A stretch of 64,000 nucleotides of DNA from Petrolisthes cinctipes (lineage: Eukaryota > Arthropoda > Malacostraca > Decapoda > Porcellanidae): assembly GCA_033782935.1 (NCBI GenBank), contig JAWQEG010000717.1:682001-746000 (forward strand), read 5' to 3'. Position numbers and translations under genes: made by a program. Below the pieces are notes generated by a model. It was not told where the DNA came from, ran no database searches, and saw nothing but the letters and a program-made list of their open reading frames with translations. This document shows positions 26,215 to 38,784 of this stretch, one piece after another. The stretch's first letter is position 1; each line of letters starts with the position of its first letter.

Positions 26215-29200
26215 TTTGGGTCCCTGAAGCGATCTGTACATGCCTACTCCGTGTTAGAGTATTTTCATAATACAGGCCCAAAATATGCTGAAAATCGATA
26301 TTTTAGGTGCCCAAAGTCAATATGTGTATGCATCTTCTGTACCCGTTTATATCTCAAATTCAGGCTCAAAACACCCGAAAAATCGATATTTATGGGTCCC
26401 AGAAGCTATCTGTACATGCCTATTCCGTGTTAGAGTTTTTTCAAAATAAAGGCCAAAAACATGCTAAAAAACGATATATTAGGTGCCCAAAGTCGATATG
26501 TGCATTCATCTTCTGTACCCGTTGATATCTCAAATTCTAGCTCAAAACACCCGAAAATTCGATATTTTTGGGTCACAGAGGCAATCTGTACATGCCTACT
26601 CCGTGTTAAAGTATTTTCATAATACAGAACCAACATGTTCAAAATCGATATTTTAGGTGCAAAAAGTCGATATGTGCTTGCATCTTCAGTACCCGTTTAT
26701 ATCTCAAATTCAGGCTTAAAACACCCGAAAATTCGATATTTTTGGGTCCCAGAAGCGATCTGTACATGCCTACTCAGTGATAGAATATTGTCAAAATACA
26801 GACCCAAAACATGCTGAAAATTGATATTTCAGGTGCCCAAAGTCGATATATGTGCATGCATCTTCAGTACCCGTTTATATCTCAAATTCAGGCTCAAAAC
26901 ACCTGAAAATTCGATATTTTTGCGTCCCAGAAGCGATCTGTACATGCCTACTCAGTGCTAGAATATTTTCAAAATATAGGCCCAAAACATGCAGAAAATC
27001 GATATATTAGGTGCCCAAAGTCGATATGTGCATGCATATTCTGTACCTGTTTATATCTCAAATTCAGGCTCAAAACATCCGAATATTCGATTTTATTGGC
27101 GTCCAGAAGCGATCTGTACGTGCCTACTCAGTGACAGAATATTTTCAAATAACAGACCCAAAACATGCTGAAAATCGATATTTTAGGTGCCCAAAGTCGA
27201 TATGTGCATGGATCTTCTGTACCCGTTTATATCTCAAATTAAGGCTCAAAACACCCGAAAATTCGATATTTTTGGGTCCCAGAACCGATGTGTACATACC
27301 TACTCAATGTTAGAATATTTTCAAAACAGAGGCACAAAAACAAGTTGAAAATCGATATTTTAGGTGCCCAAAATCGATATGTGCATGCATCTTCAGTACC
27401 CGTTTATATCTCAAATTCTGGCTCAAAACACCCGAAAATTCGATATTTTTGGTTCCCAAAAGCGATCTGTACATGCCTACTCCGTGTTAGAGTATTTTCA
27501 AAATACAGGCCTAAAACATGCTGAAAATCGATATTTTAGGTGCCCAAAGTCAATATGTGTATGCATCTTCTGTACCCGTGTATATCTCAAATTCAGGCTC
27601 AAAAGACCTGAAAATTCAATATTTTTGCGTCCAAGAAGCGATCTGTACATGCCTATTCAGTAATAGAATGTTTTCAAAATATAGGCTCAAATCATGCTAA
27701 AAATCGATATTTTAGGTGTCCAAAGTCGATATGTGCATTCATCTTCTGTACCTGTTGATATCTCAAATTCAAGCTCAAAACACCCGAAAAATCGATATTT
27801 TTGGGTCCCAGAAGCGATCTGTACATGCCTATTCCGTGTTAGAGTTTTTTTCAAAATAAAGGACAAAAACATGCTAAAAATCGATATATTAGGTGCCCAA
27901 AGTCGATATGTGCATGCATTTCTGTACCCTTTTATATTTAAATTCATATTCAAAATACCCGAAAATTCGATATTTTTGGGTTCCAGAAGCGATCTCTCCA
28001 TGCCTACTCAATGCTAGAATATTTTTAAGTTATAGGTCGAAAACATGCTGAAAATCGATATTTTAGGTGTCCAAAGTCGATATGTGCATGCATTTTCTGT
28101 ACCCGTTTATATCTCAAATTCAGGTTCAAAACACCTGAAAATTCGATATTTTTGAGTCCCAGAAGCGATCTGTACATACCTACTCAATGTTAGAATACTT
28201 TCAAAACACAGGCACAAAAACAAGTTGAAAATCGATATTTTATGTGTCCAAAATCGATATGTGCATGCATCTTCTGTACCCGTTAATATCTCAAATTCAG
28301 GCTCAAAACACCCGAAAATTCTATTTTTTTGGGTCCCAGAAGCGATCTGTACATGCCTACTAAGTAATAGAATATTTTCAAGATTCAGGCCGAAAATATG
28401 CTGAAAATCTATATTTTAGGTGCCCAAAGTCGATATGTGCATGCATCTTTTGTACCAGTTTATATCTCAAATTCAGGCTCAAAACACCCGATAATTCGAT
28501 ATTTTTATGTCCCAGAACCTATCTTTACATGCCTACTCCTTTCTAGAATGTTTTCAAGATACAGACCCAACATGCTCAAAATCGATATTTTAGGTGTAAA
28601 AAGTCGATATGTGCATGCATCTTCAGTACCCGTTTATATCTCAAATTCAGGCTTAAAACACCCGAAATTTCGATATTTTTGGGTCCCAAGAGCGATCTGT
28701 ACATGCCTACTCAATGCTAGAATTTATTCAATATATAGGCCCAAAACATGCTGAAAATCGATATTTTAGGTGCCCAAAGTCGATATGTGCATGCATCTTC
28801 TGTACCCGTTTATATCTCAAATTCAGGCTCAAAACACCCGAATATTTAATTTTATTTTGGCCCAAAAGAGATCTGTACATGCCTACACAGTGACAGAATA
28901 TTTTCAAAATACAGACCCAAAACATGCTGAAAATTGATATTTCAGGTGCCCAAAGTCGATATGTGGATGCATCTTCAGTACCCGTTTATATCTCAAATTC
29001 AGGCTCAAAACACCTGAAAATTCGATATTTTTGCGTCCCAAGAGCGATCTGTACATGCCTATTCAGTAATAGAATGTTTTCAAAATATAGGCTCAAATCA
29101 TGCTAAAAATCGATATTTTAGGTGTCCAAAGTCGATATGTGCATGCATCTTCTGTACCCGTTTATATCTCAAATTCAGGTTCAAAACACCCGAAAATTCG

Positions 29201-31810
29201 ATATTTTTGGGTCCAAGAAGCGATGTGTACATACCTACTCAATGTTAGAATATTTTCAAAAACACAGGCACAAAAAACAAGTTGAAAATCGATATTTTAG
29301 GTGCCCAAAATCAATATGTGCATGCATCTTCAGTACCCGTTTATATCTCAAATTCTGGCTCAAAACACCAGAAAATTCGATATTTTTGGTTCCCAAAAGC
29401 GATCTGTACATGCCTACTCCGTGTTAGAGTATTTTCAAAATACAGGCCTAGAACATGCTGAAAATCGATATTTTATGTGCCCAAATTCAATATGTGTATG
29501 CATCTTCTGTACCCGTGTATATCTCAAATTCAGGCTGAAAACACCCGAAAATTCAAATTTTTTTGTTCCCAGAAGCGATCTGTACCTACCTACTCCGTGT
29601 TAGAGTATTTTCAAAATACAGGCCCAAAACATGCTGAAATTCGATATTTTAGGTGCAAAAAGCAATATGTGTATGCATCTTCAGTACACGTTTATATCTC
29701 AAATTCAGGCTCAAAACATCCGAAAAATCGATATTTTTGGGTCCAAGAAGCGATTTGTACATGCCTACTTAGTAATAGCATATTTTTTAGATTCAGGACG
29801 AAAACATGCTAAAAATCGATATTTTATGTGCCCAAAATCGATATGTGCATGCATCTTCTGTACCCGTTTAGGTCCCAAATTCAGGCTCAAAACACCCTAA
29901 AATTCTATATTTTTTGGGTCCAAAAAGCGATCTGTACATGCCTACTCAGTGCTATAATATTTTCAAAATATAGGCCCAAAACATGCTAAATATGGACATT
30001 TTGGGTGCACAAAGTCTATATATGCATGCATTTTCGGTACCCATTTACATCCCAAATTCAGGCTTAAAACACCCGGTAAATCGATATTTTTGGTTTCCGG
30101 AAGCGATATGTACATGCCTACTCCGTGTTAGAGTATTTTCATAATACAGGCCCAAAACATGCTGAAAATCGATATTTTAGGTGCCCAAAGTCAATATGTG
30201 TATGCATCTTCTGTACCCGTTTATATCTCAAATTCAGGCTCAAAACACCTGGAAATTCGATATTTTTGCGTCCCAGGAGCGATCTGTACATGCCTATTCA
30301 GTAATAGAATGTTTTCAAAATATAGGCTCAAATCATGCTAAAAATCGATATTTTAGGTGTCCAAAGTCGATATGTGCATTCATCTTCTGTACCTGTTGAT
30401 ATCTCATATTCAAGCTCAAAACACCCGAAAAATCAATATTTTTGGGTCCCAGAAGCTATCTGAACATGCCTATTCCGTGGTAGAGTTTTTTTAAAATACA
30501 GGCCAAAAACATGCTGAAAATCGATATATTAGGTGCCCAAAGTCGATAAGTGCATGCATTTTCTGTACCCGTTTATATCTCAAATTCAGGCTCAAAACAC
30601 CCAAAAATTCGATATTTTTGGGTCCCTGAAGCGATCTGTACATACCTATTCAATGCTTGAATATTTTCAAAATATAGGCCCAAAACATGCTGAAAATCGA
30701 TGTTTTAGGTGCCCAAAGTCGATATGTGCATGCATCTTCTGTACCCGTTTATATCTCAAATTCAGGCTCAAAACACCCGAAAATTCGAAATTTTTGGGTC
30801 CCAGAAGCGATGTGTACATACCTACTCAATGTTAGAATATTTTCAAAACACAGGCACAAAAACAAGTTGAAAATCGATAATTTAGGTGCCCAAAATCAAT
30901 ATGTTCATGCATCTTCAGTACCCGTTTATATCTCAAATTCTGGCTCAAAACACCCGAAAATTCGATATTTTTGGTTCCCAGAAGCGATATGTACATGCCT
31001 ACTCCGTGTTAGAGTATTTTCAAAATATAGGCTCAAATCATGCTAAAAATCGATATTTTAGGTGTCCAAAGTCGATATGTGCATGCATCTTCTGTACCCG
31101 TTTATATCTCAAATTCAGGCTCAAAACACCCGAAAATTCGATATTTTTGGGTCCAAGAAGCGATGTGTACATACCTACTCAATGTTAGAATATTTTCAAA
31201 ACACAGGCACAAAAACAAGTTGAAAATCGATATTTTAGGTGCCCAAAATCAGTATGTGCATGCATCTTCAGTACCCGTTTATATCTCAAATTCTGGCTCA
31301 AAATACCAGAAAATTCGATATTTTTGGTTCCCAAAAGTGATCTGTACATGCCTACTCCGTGTTAGAGTATTTTCAAAATACAGGCCTAAAACATGCTGAA
31401 AATCGATATTTTAGGTGCCCAAATTCAATATGTGTATGCATCTTCTGTACCCGTGTATATCTCAAATTCAGGCTGAAAACACCCGAAAATTCAAATTTTT
31501 TGGTTCCCAGAAGCGATCTGTACCTACCTACTCCGTGTTAGAGTATTTTCAAAATACAGGCCCAAAACATGCTGAAATTCGATATTTTAGGTGCAAAAAG
31601 CAATATGTGTATGCATCATCAGTACACGTTTATATCTCAAATTCAGGCTCAAAACATCCGAAAAATCGATATTTTTGGGTCCAAGAAGCGATTTGTACAT
31701 GCCTACTTAGTAATAGCATATTTTTTAGATTCAGGACGAAAACATGCTAAAAATCGATATTTTATGTGCCCAAAATCGATATGTGCATGCATCTTCTGTA
31801 CCCGTTTAGG
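26215..31810 (+). repeat. Block P copy 4 with its flanks: a long copy of 1-6300
   Basis: 26215-26930 matches the window start at offset 26,214. From about 26940 the offset becomes 26,040, a loss of one monomer less 2 bp (174 bp). It stays at 26,040-26,042 to about 31,015, then falls to 25,514, a loss of 528 bp or exactly three monomers. This is the longest duplicated stretch in the window (about 5.6 kb). It includes equivalents of both block P and block Q. Confidence 0.85.
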
Positions 31811-33681
31811 TCCCAAATTCAGGCTCAAAACACCCTAAAATTCTATATTTTTTGGGTCCAAAAAGCGATCTGTACATGCCTACTCAGTGCTATAATATTT
31901 TCAAAATATAGGCCCAAAACATGCTAAATATGGACATTTTGGGTGCACAAAGTCTATATATGCATGCATTTTCGGTACCCATTTACATCCCAAATTCAGG
32001 CTTAAAACACCCGGTAAATCGATATTTTTGGTTTCCGGAAGCGATATGTACATGCCTACTCCGTGTTAGAGTATTTTCATAATACAGGCCCAAAACATGC
32101 TGAAAATCGATATTTTAGGTGCCCAAAGTCAATATGTGTATGCATCTTCTGTACCCGTTTATATCTCAAATTCAGGCTCAAAACACCTGGAAATTCGATA
32201 TTTTTGCGTCCCAGGAGCGATCTGTACATGCCTATTCAGTAATAGAATGTTTTCAAAATATAGGCTCAAATCATGCTAAAAATCGATATTTTAGGTGTCC
32301 AAAGTCGATATGTGCATTCATCTTCTGTACCTGTTGATATCTCATATTCAAGCTCAAAACACCCGAAAAATCAATATTTTTGGATCCCAGAAGCTATCTG
32401 AACATGCCTATTCCGTGGTAGAGTTTTTTTAAAATACAGGCCAAAAACATGCTGAAAATCGATATATTAGGTGCCCAAAGTCGATAAGTGCATGCATTTT
32501 CTGTACCCGTTTATATCTCAAATTCAGGCTCAAAACACCCAAAAATTCGATATTTTTGGGTCCCTGAAGCGATCTGTACATACCTATTCAATGCTTGAAT
32601 ATTTTCAAAATATAGGCCCAAAACATGCTGAAAATCGATGTTTTAGGTGCCCAAAGTCGATATGTGCATGCATCTTCTGTACCCGTTTATATCTCAAATT
32701 CAGGCTCAAAACACCCGAAAATTCGAAATTTTTGGGTCCCAGAAGCGATGTGTACATACCTACTCAATGTTAGAATATTTTCAAAACACAGGCACAAAAA
32801 CAAGTTGAAAATCGATAATTTAGGTGCCCAAAATCAATATGTTCATGCATCTTCAGTACCCGTTTATATCTCAAATTCTGGCTCAAAACACCCGAAAATT
32901 CGATATTTTTGGTTCCCAGAAGCGATATGTACATGCCTACTCCGTGTTAGAGTATTTTCAAAATATAGGCTCAAATCATGCTAAAAATCGATATTTTAGG
33001 TGTCCAAAGTCGATATGTGCATGCATCTTCTGTACCCGTTTATATCTCAAATTCAGGCTCAAAACACCCGAAAATTCGATATTTTTGGGTCCAAGAAGCG
33101 ATGTGTACATACCTACTCAATGTTAGAATATTTTCAAAACACAGGCACAAAAACAAGTTGAAAATCGATATTTTAGGTGCCCAAAATCAGTATGTGCATG
33201 CATCTTCAGTACCCGTTTATATCTCAAATTCTGGCTCAAAATACCAGAAAATTCGATATTTTTGGTTCCCAAAAGTGATCTGTACATGCCTACTCCGTGT
33301 TAGAGTATTTTCAAAATACAGGCCTAAAACATGCTGAAAATCGATATTTTAGGTGCCCAAATTCAATATGTGTATGCATCTTCTGTACCCGTGTATATCT
33401 CAAATTCAGGCTGAAAACACCCGAAAATTCAAATTTTTTGGTTCCCAGAAGCGATCTGTACCTACCTACTCCGTGTTAGAGTATTTTCAAAATACAGGCC
33501 CAAAACATGCTGAAATTCGATATTTTAGGTGCAAAAAGCAATATGTGTATGCATCATCAGTACACGTTTATATCTCAAATTCAGGCTCAAAACATCCGAA
33601 AAATCGATATTTTTGGGTCCAAGAAGCGATTTGTACATGCCTACTCAGTAATAGCATATTTTTAAGATTCAGGACGAAAAC
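29460..33681 (+). repeat. 11-mer higher-order repeat, period 1,938 bp, about 2.2 copies
   Basis: Sequence 29460-31743 repeats at 31398-33681 with an offset of 1,938 bp (11 monomers plus 2 bp). Long stretches look identical by translation and by eye, for example 30159-31399 against 32097-33337. Differences include CATCTTC against CATCATC at about 29675 and 31613, and a single-base change near 32383. The tandem repetition stops at a monomer boundary at 33682, which is also the edge of domain II. Confidence 0.88.
30864..31039 (+). repeat. Hybrid monomer at a three-monomer deletion junction
   Basis: The 5' part matches the monomer at about 9395 (offset 21,469). The following monomers match 10099 onward (offset 20,941). 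The difference is 528 bp, exactly three monomers. The switch lies near 31,015-31,025, where TATTTTCAAAATA is common to both parents and the tail changes to TAGGCTCAAATC. The same hybrid recurs at 32802-32977 because the 11-mer was duplicated afterwards. Confidence 0.82.
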
Positions 33682-34139
33682 ATGCTGAAAATCGATATTT
33701 TAGGAGCCCAAAGTCAATATGTGAATGCATATTCTGTACCCGTTTATATCTCAAATTCAGGCTTAAAACACCCGAAAATTCGAGATTTTTGGTTTCCGGA
33801 AGCGATCTGTACATGCCTACTCCGTGTTAGAGTATTTTCAAAATACAAGCCTAAAACATGCTTAAAATTGATATTTCAGGTGACCAAAGTCGATATGTGC
33901 ATGCATCTTCAATACCCGTTTATATCTCAAATTCAGGCTCAAAACACCTGAAAATTCGATATTTTTGGGTCCCAGAAACGATCTGTGCATGCCTAGTCTG
34001 TGTTAGAATATTTTTTTTAATACAGGCCCAAAACATGCTGAAAATCGATATTTTAGGTGTCCAAAGTCAATATATGTATGTATCTTCAGTACCCGTTTAT
34101 ATCTCAAATTCAGGATCAAAACACCCAAAAATTCGATAT

Positions 34140-35977
34140 TTTTGAGTCCCAGAAGCGATCTGTACATGCCTACTCAGTAACAGAATATTTTCAAAATACA
34201 AGTCAAAATATGCATAAAAACGATATTTTAGGTGCCCAAAGTCGATATGTGCATGCATCTTCTGTACCCGTTTATATCTCAAATTCAGGCTCAAAACACC
34301 CGAAAATTCAATTTATTTGGGTCCAAGAAGCGATCTGTACATGCCTACTCAGTAATAGAATATTTTCAAGATTCAGGTCGAAAATATGCTAAAAATCAAT
34401 ATTTTAGGTGCCCAAAGTCGATATGTGCATGCATCTTCTGTACCCGTTTTGTATCTCAAATTCTGGCTCAAAACACCCGAAAATTCGATATTTTTGGGTC
34501 CCAGGAGGGATCTGTACATGCCTACTCCGTGTTAAAGTATTTTCAAAATACAGGCCTAAAACATGCTGAAATTCGGTATTTTAGGTGCCCAAAGACAATA
34601 TGTTTATGGATCTTCTGTACCCGTGTATATTTAAAATTCTGGCTCAAAACACCCGGAAAATTCGATATTTTTGGGTCCCAGAGGCAATCTGTACATGCCT
34701 ACTCCGTGTTAGAGTATTTTCAAAATACAGGCCCAAAACATGCTGAAAATCAATATTTCAGGTGCCCAAAGTCGATATGTGCATGCATCTTCAGTACCCG
34801 TTTATATCTCAAATTCAGGCTCAAAACACCCGAAAATTCGATATTTTTGGGTCCCAGAAGCGAACTGTACATGCCTAATCATTGCAAGAATTTTCTCAAA
34901 ATACAGACCCAAACATGCTGAAAATCGATATTTTAGGTGCCCAAAGTCAATATGTGCATGTATCTTCAGTACTCGTTTATATCTCTAATTCAGACTCAAA
35001 ACACCCGAAAATTCGATATTTTTTAGTCCCAGAAGCGATCTGTACATGCCTACTCAATGTTAGAATATTTTCAAAACACAGGCACAAAAAACAAGTTGAA
35101 AATCGATATTTTAGGTGTCCAAAGTCAATATATGTATGTATCTTCAGTACCCGTTTATATCTCAAATTCAGGATCAAAACACCTGAAAATTCGATATTTT
35201 TGAGTCCCAGAAGCGATCTGTACATGCCTACTCAGTAACAGAATATTTTCAAAATACAAGTCAAAATATGCAGAAAAACGATATTTTAGGTGCCCAAAGT
35301 CGATATGTGCATGCATCTTCTGTACCCGTTTATATCTCAAATTAAGGCTCAAAACACCCGAAAATTCCATTTATTTGGGTCCAAGAAGCGATCTGTACAT
35401 GCCTACTCAGTAATTGAATATTTTCAAGATTCAGGCCGAAAATATGCTAAAAATCAATATTTTAGGTGCCCAAAGTCGATATGTGCATGCATCTTCTGTA
35501 CCCGTTTTGTATCTCAAATTCTGGCTCAAAACACCCGAAAATTCGATATTTTTGGGTCCCAGAAGGGATCTGTACATGCCTACTCCGTGTTAAAGTATTT
35601 TCAAAATACAGGCCCAAAACATGTTGAAAATCGATATTTTAGGTTCCCAAAGTCATTATGTGAATGCGTTTTCTGTACCCGTTTATATCTCAAATTCAGG
35701 CTTAAAACACCCGAAAATTCGATATTTTTGGTTCCCAGAAGCGATATGTATGTACATGCCTACTCTGTGTTAGAGTATTTTCAAAATACAGGCCTAAAAC
35801 ATGCTGAAATTCGGTATTTAAGGTGCCCAAAGACAATATGTGTATGGATCTTCTGTACCCGTGTATATTTAAAATTCAGGCTCAAAACACCCGGAAAATT
35901 CGATATTTTTGGGTCCCAGAGGCAATCTGTACATGCCTACTCCGTGTTAGAGTATTTTCAAAATACAAGCCCAAAAC
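34140..35977 (+). repeat. Imperfect 6-7-mer duplication
   Basis: 34140-34560 matches 35198-35618 at offset 1,058 (6 monomers plus 2 bp), including the unusual CCCGTTTTGTATCTC, a 1-bp insertion in half A. After that the offset becomes about 1,239, so the second copy carries one extra monomer (35621-35800). The frameshifting single-base insertions here produce open frames of 229 and 336 codons. These are artefacts of the array. Confidence 0.75.
35621..35800 (+). repeat. 180-bp monomer with a 4-bp microduplication
   Basis: The unit is 180 bp instead of 176. The extra 4 bp come from a direct duplication in half B, GATATGTATGTACATGCC against the usual GATATGTACATGCC. This monomer is also the one inserted relative to the 34-kb copy. 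Confidence 0.88.
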
Positions 35978-36502
35978 ATGCTGAAAATCAATATTTCAGG
36001 TGCTCAAAGTTGATATGTGCATGCATCTTCAGTACCCGTTTATATCTCAAATTCAGGCTCAAAACACCCGAAAATTCGATATTTTTGGGACCCAGAAGCG
36101 ATCTGTACATGATAATCATTGCTAGAATTTTCTCAAAATACAGACCCAAACATGCTGAAAATCGATATTTTAGGTGCCCAAAGTCAATATGTGCATGCAT
36201 CTTCAGTACTCGTTTATATCTCAAATTCAGGCTTAAAACACCCGAAAATTCGATATTTTTGGGTCCCGGAAGCGATCTGTACATGCCTACTCAGTGCTAG
36301 AATGTTTTCAAAATATAGACCCAAAGCATGCTAAAATCGATATTTTAGGTGCCCAAAGTCGATATGTGCATGCATCTTCAGTACCCGTTTATATCTCAAA
36401 TTCAGACTCAAAACACCCGAAAATTCGATATTTTTGGTTCCCAGAAGCGATCTGTACATGCCTACTCAGAGCTACAATGTTTTCAAATTATAGGCCTAAA
36501 AC

Positions 36503-36673
36503 ATGCTGAAAATCGATATTTTAGGTGGCCAAAGTCGATATGTGCATGTATCTTAATTTTCAGTACCAGTTTATATCTCAAATTCTAGCTTAAAACACCC
36601 GAAAATTCGATATTTTTGGATCCCATAAGCGATCTGTACATGCCTACTCCGTGTTAGAGTATTTTCAAAATAC
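36503..36673 (+). repeat. 171-bp monomer: 6-bp insertion plus 11-bp deletion
   Basis: The unit runs from 36503 to 36673. Half A contains ATCTTAATTTTCAGTACC (6 bp extra) and the end of half B is shortened by 11 bp, so TACAGGCCTAAAACATGCTG becomes TACATGCTG. 176+6-11 = 171, as observed. Confidence 0.88.
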
Positions 36674-38602
36674 ATGCTGAAATTCGATATTTTAGGTGCC
36701 CAAAGTCAATATGTGTATGCATCTTCTGTATCCGTTTATATCTCAAATTCAGGCTCAAAACACCCGAAAATTCGATATTTTTGGGTCCCAGAAGCGAACT
36801 GTACATGCCTAATCATTGCTAGAATTTTCTCAAAATACAGACCCAAACATGCTGAAAATCGATATTTTAGGTGCTCAAAGTCAATATGTGCATGTATCTT
36901 CAGTACTCGTTTATATCTCTAATTCAGACTCAAAACACCCGAAAATTCGATATTTTTGAGTCCCAGAAGCGATCTGTACATGCCTACGCAGTAATAGAAT
37001 ATTTAAAAAAACACGCCCAAAACATGCTGAAAATCGATATTTTAGGTTCCCAAAGTCGATATGTGCATGCATCTTCTGTACACGCTTATATCTCAAATTC
37101 AGGCTGAAAACACCCGAAAACTCGATATTTTTGGGTCCCAGAAGGGATCTGTACATGACTACTCCGTGTTAGAGTATTTTCAAAATACAGGCCCAAAACA
37201 TGCTGAAAATTGATATTTCAGGTGCCCAAAGTCAATATGTGAATGCATCTTCTGTACCCGTTTATATCTCTAATTCTGGCTCAAAACACCTGAAAATTTC
37301 GATATTTTTGGGTCCCAAAGGCAATCTGTACATGCCTACTCCGTGTTAGAGTATTTTCAAAATACAGGCCCAAAACATGCTGAAAATTGATATTTCAGGT
37401 GCCCAAAGTCGATATGTGCATGCATCTTCAGTACCCGTTTATATCTCAAATTCAGGCTCAAAACACCCGAAAATTCGATATTTTTGGGTCCCAGAAGCGA
37501 TCTGTACATGCCTAATCTTTGCTAGAATTTTCTCAAAATACAGACCCAAACATGCTGAAAATCGATATTTTAGGTGCCCAAAGTCGATATGTGCATGCAT
37601 CTTCAGTACCCGTTTATATCTAAAATTCTGGCTCAAAACACCCAAAAATTCGATATTTTTGGTTCCCAGAAGCGATCTGTACATGCCTACTACGTGTTAG
37701 AGTATTTTCAAAATACAAGCCTAAAACATGCTGAAATTCGATATTTTAGGTGCCCAAAGTCAATATGTGTATGCATCTTCTGTATCCGTTTATATCTCAA
37801 ATTCAGGCTCAAAACACCCGAAAAATCGATATTTTTGGGTCCCAGAAGCGAACTGTACATGCCTAATCATTGCTAGAATTTTCTCAAAATACAGACCCAA
37901 ACATGCTGAAAATCGATATTTTAGGTGCTCAAAGTCAATATGTGCATGTATCTTCAGTACTCGTTTATATCTCTAATTCAGACTCAAAACACCCGAAAAT
38001 TCGATATTTTTGAGTCCCAGAAGCGATCTGTACATGCCTACGCAGTAATAGAATATTTAAAAAAACACGCCCAAAACATGCTGAAAATCGATATTTTAGG
38101 TGCCCAAAGTCGATATGTGCATGCATCTTCAGTACCCGTTTATATCTCAAATTCAGGCTCAAAACACCCGAAAATTCGATATTTTTGGGACCCAGAAGCG
38201 ATCTGTACATGCTAATCATTGCTAGAATTTTCTCAAAATACAGACCCAAACATGCTGAAAATCGATATTTTAGGTGCCCAAAGTCAATATGTGCATGCAT
38301 CTTCAGTACTCGTTTATATCTCAAATTCAGGCTTAAAACACCCGAAAATTCGATATTTTTGGGTCCCAGAAGCGATCTGTACATGCCTACTCAGTGCTAG
38401 AATGTTTTCAAAATATAGACCCAGAGCATGCTAAAATCGATATTTTAGGTGCCCAAAGTCGATATGTGCATGCATCTTCAGTACCCGTTTATATCTCAAA
38501 TTCAGACTCAAAACACCCGAAAATTCGATATTTTTGGTTCCCAGAAGCGATCTGTACATGCCTACTCAGTGCTCTAATGTTTTCAAATTATAGGCCTAAA
38601 AC

Positions 38603-38784
38603 ATGCTGAAAATCGATATTTTAGGTGGCCAAAGTCGATATGTGCATGTATCTTCATTTTCAGTACCCGTTTATATCTCAAATTCTAGCTCAAAACACCC
38701 GAAAATTCGATATTTTTGGATCCCATAAGCGATCTGTACATGCCTACTCCGTGTTAGAGTATTTTCAAAATACAGGCCTAAAAC
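38603..38784 (+). repeat. 182-bp monomer carrying the 6-bp insertion only
   Basis: Counterpart of 36503-36673 in the other 12-mer copy. It has the 6-bp insertion in nearly the same form (ATCTTCATTTTCAGTACC) but an intact end, giving 182 bp. The insertion therefore predates the 12-mer duplication, and the 11-bp deletion in the other copy followed it. Confidence 0.88.

Larger units (their letters stand above)
1..33681 (+). repeat. Domain I: CAAGTTG-containing satellite subfamily with large block duplications
   Basis: This domain is marked by a recurrent class of monomers whose start reads AAAAACAAGTTGAAAATC in place of AAAACATGCTGAAAATC. Examples are near 1300, 2180, 3235, 4820, 5350, 5700, 9395, 12565, 17490, 23115, 30860 and 33155. 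Other markers are TTGCGTCCCAG, AATGTTTTCAAAATATAGGCTCAAA and TGTTAGAGTTTTTTC. It contains several near-identical multi-monomer blocks listed separately. The stretch 20.1-22.2 kb has no close copy that I found elsewhere in the window. The right limit is set where the 11-mer HOR ends, at a monomer boundary. Confidence 0.75.

Noticed and set aside
34232..34921. 229-codon open frame as a gene
   Set aside because: Same satellite sequence as the 35.3-36.3 kb frame; opened by a 1-bp insertion (CCCGTTTTGTATC).
35290..36300. Long open reading frame (336 codons) as a protein-coding gene
   Set aside because: It consists only of satellite monomers read in successive frames, with no start context, domain or codon bias distinct from the array; the same frames are closed in sister copies.
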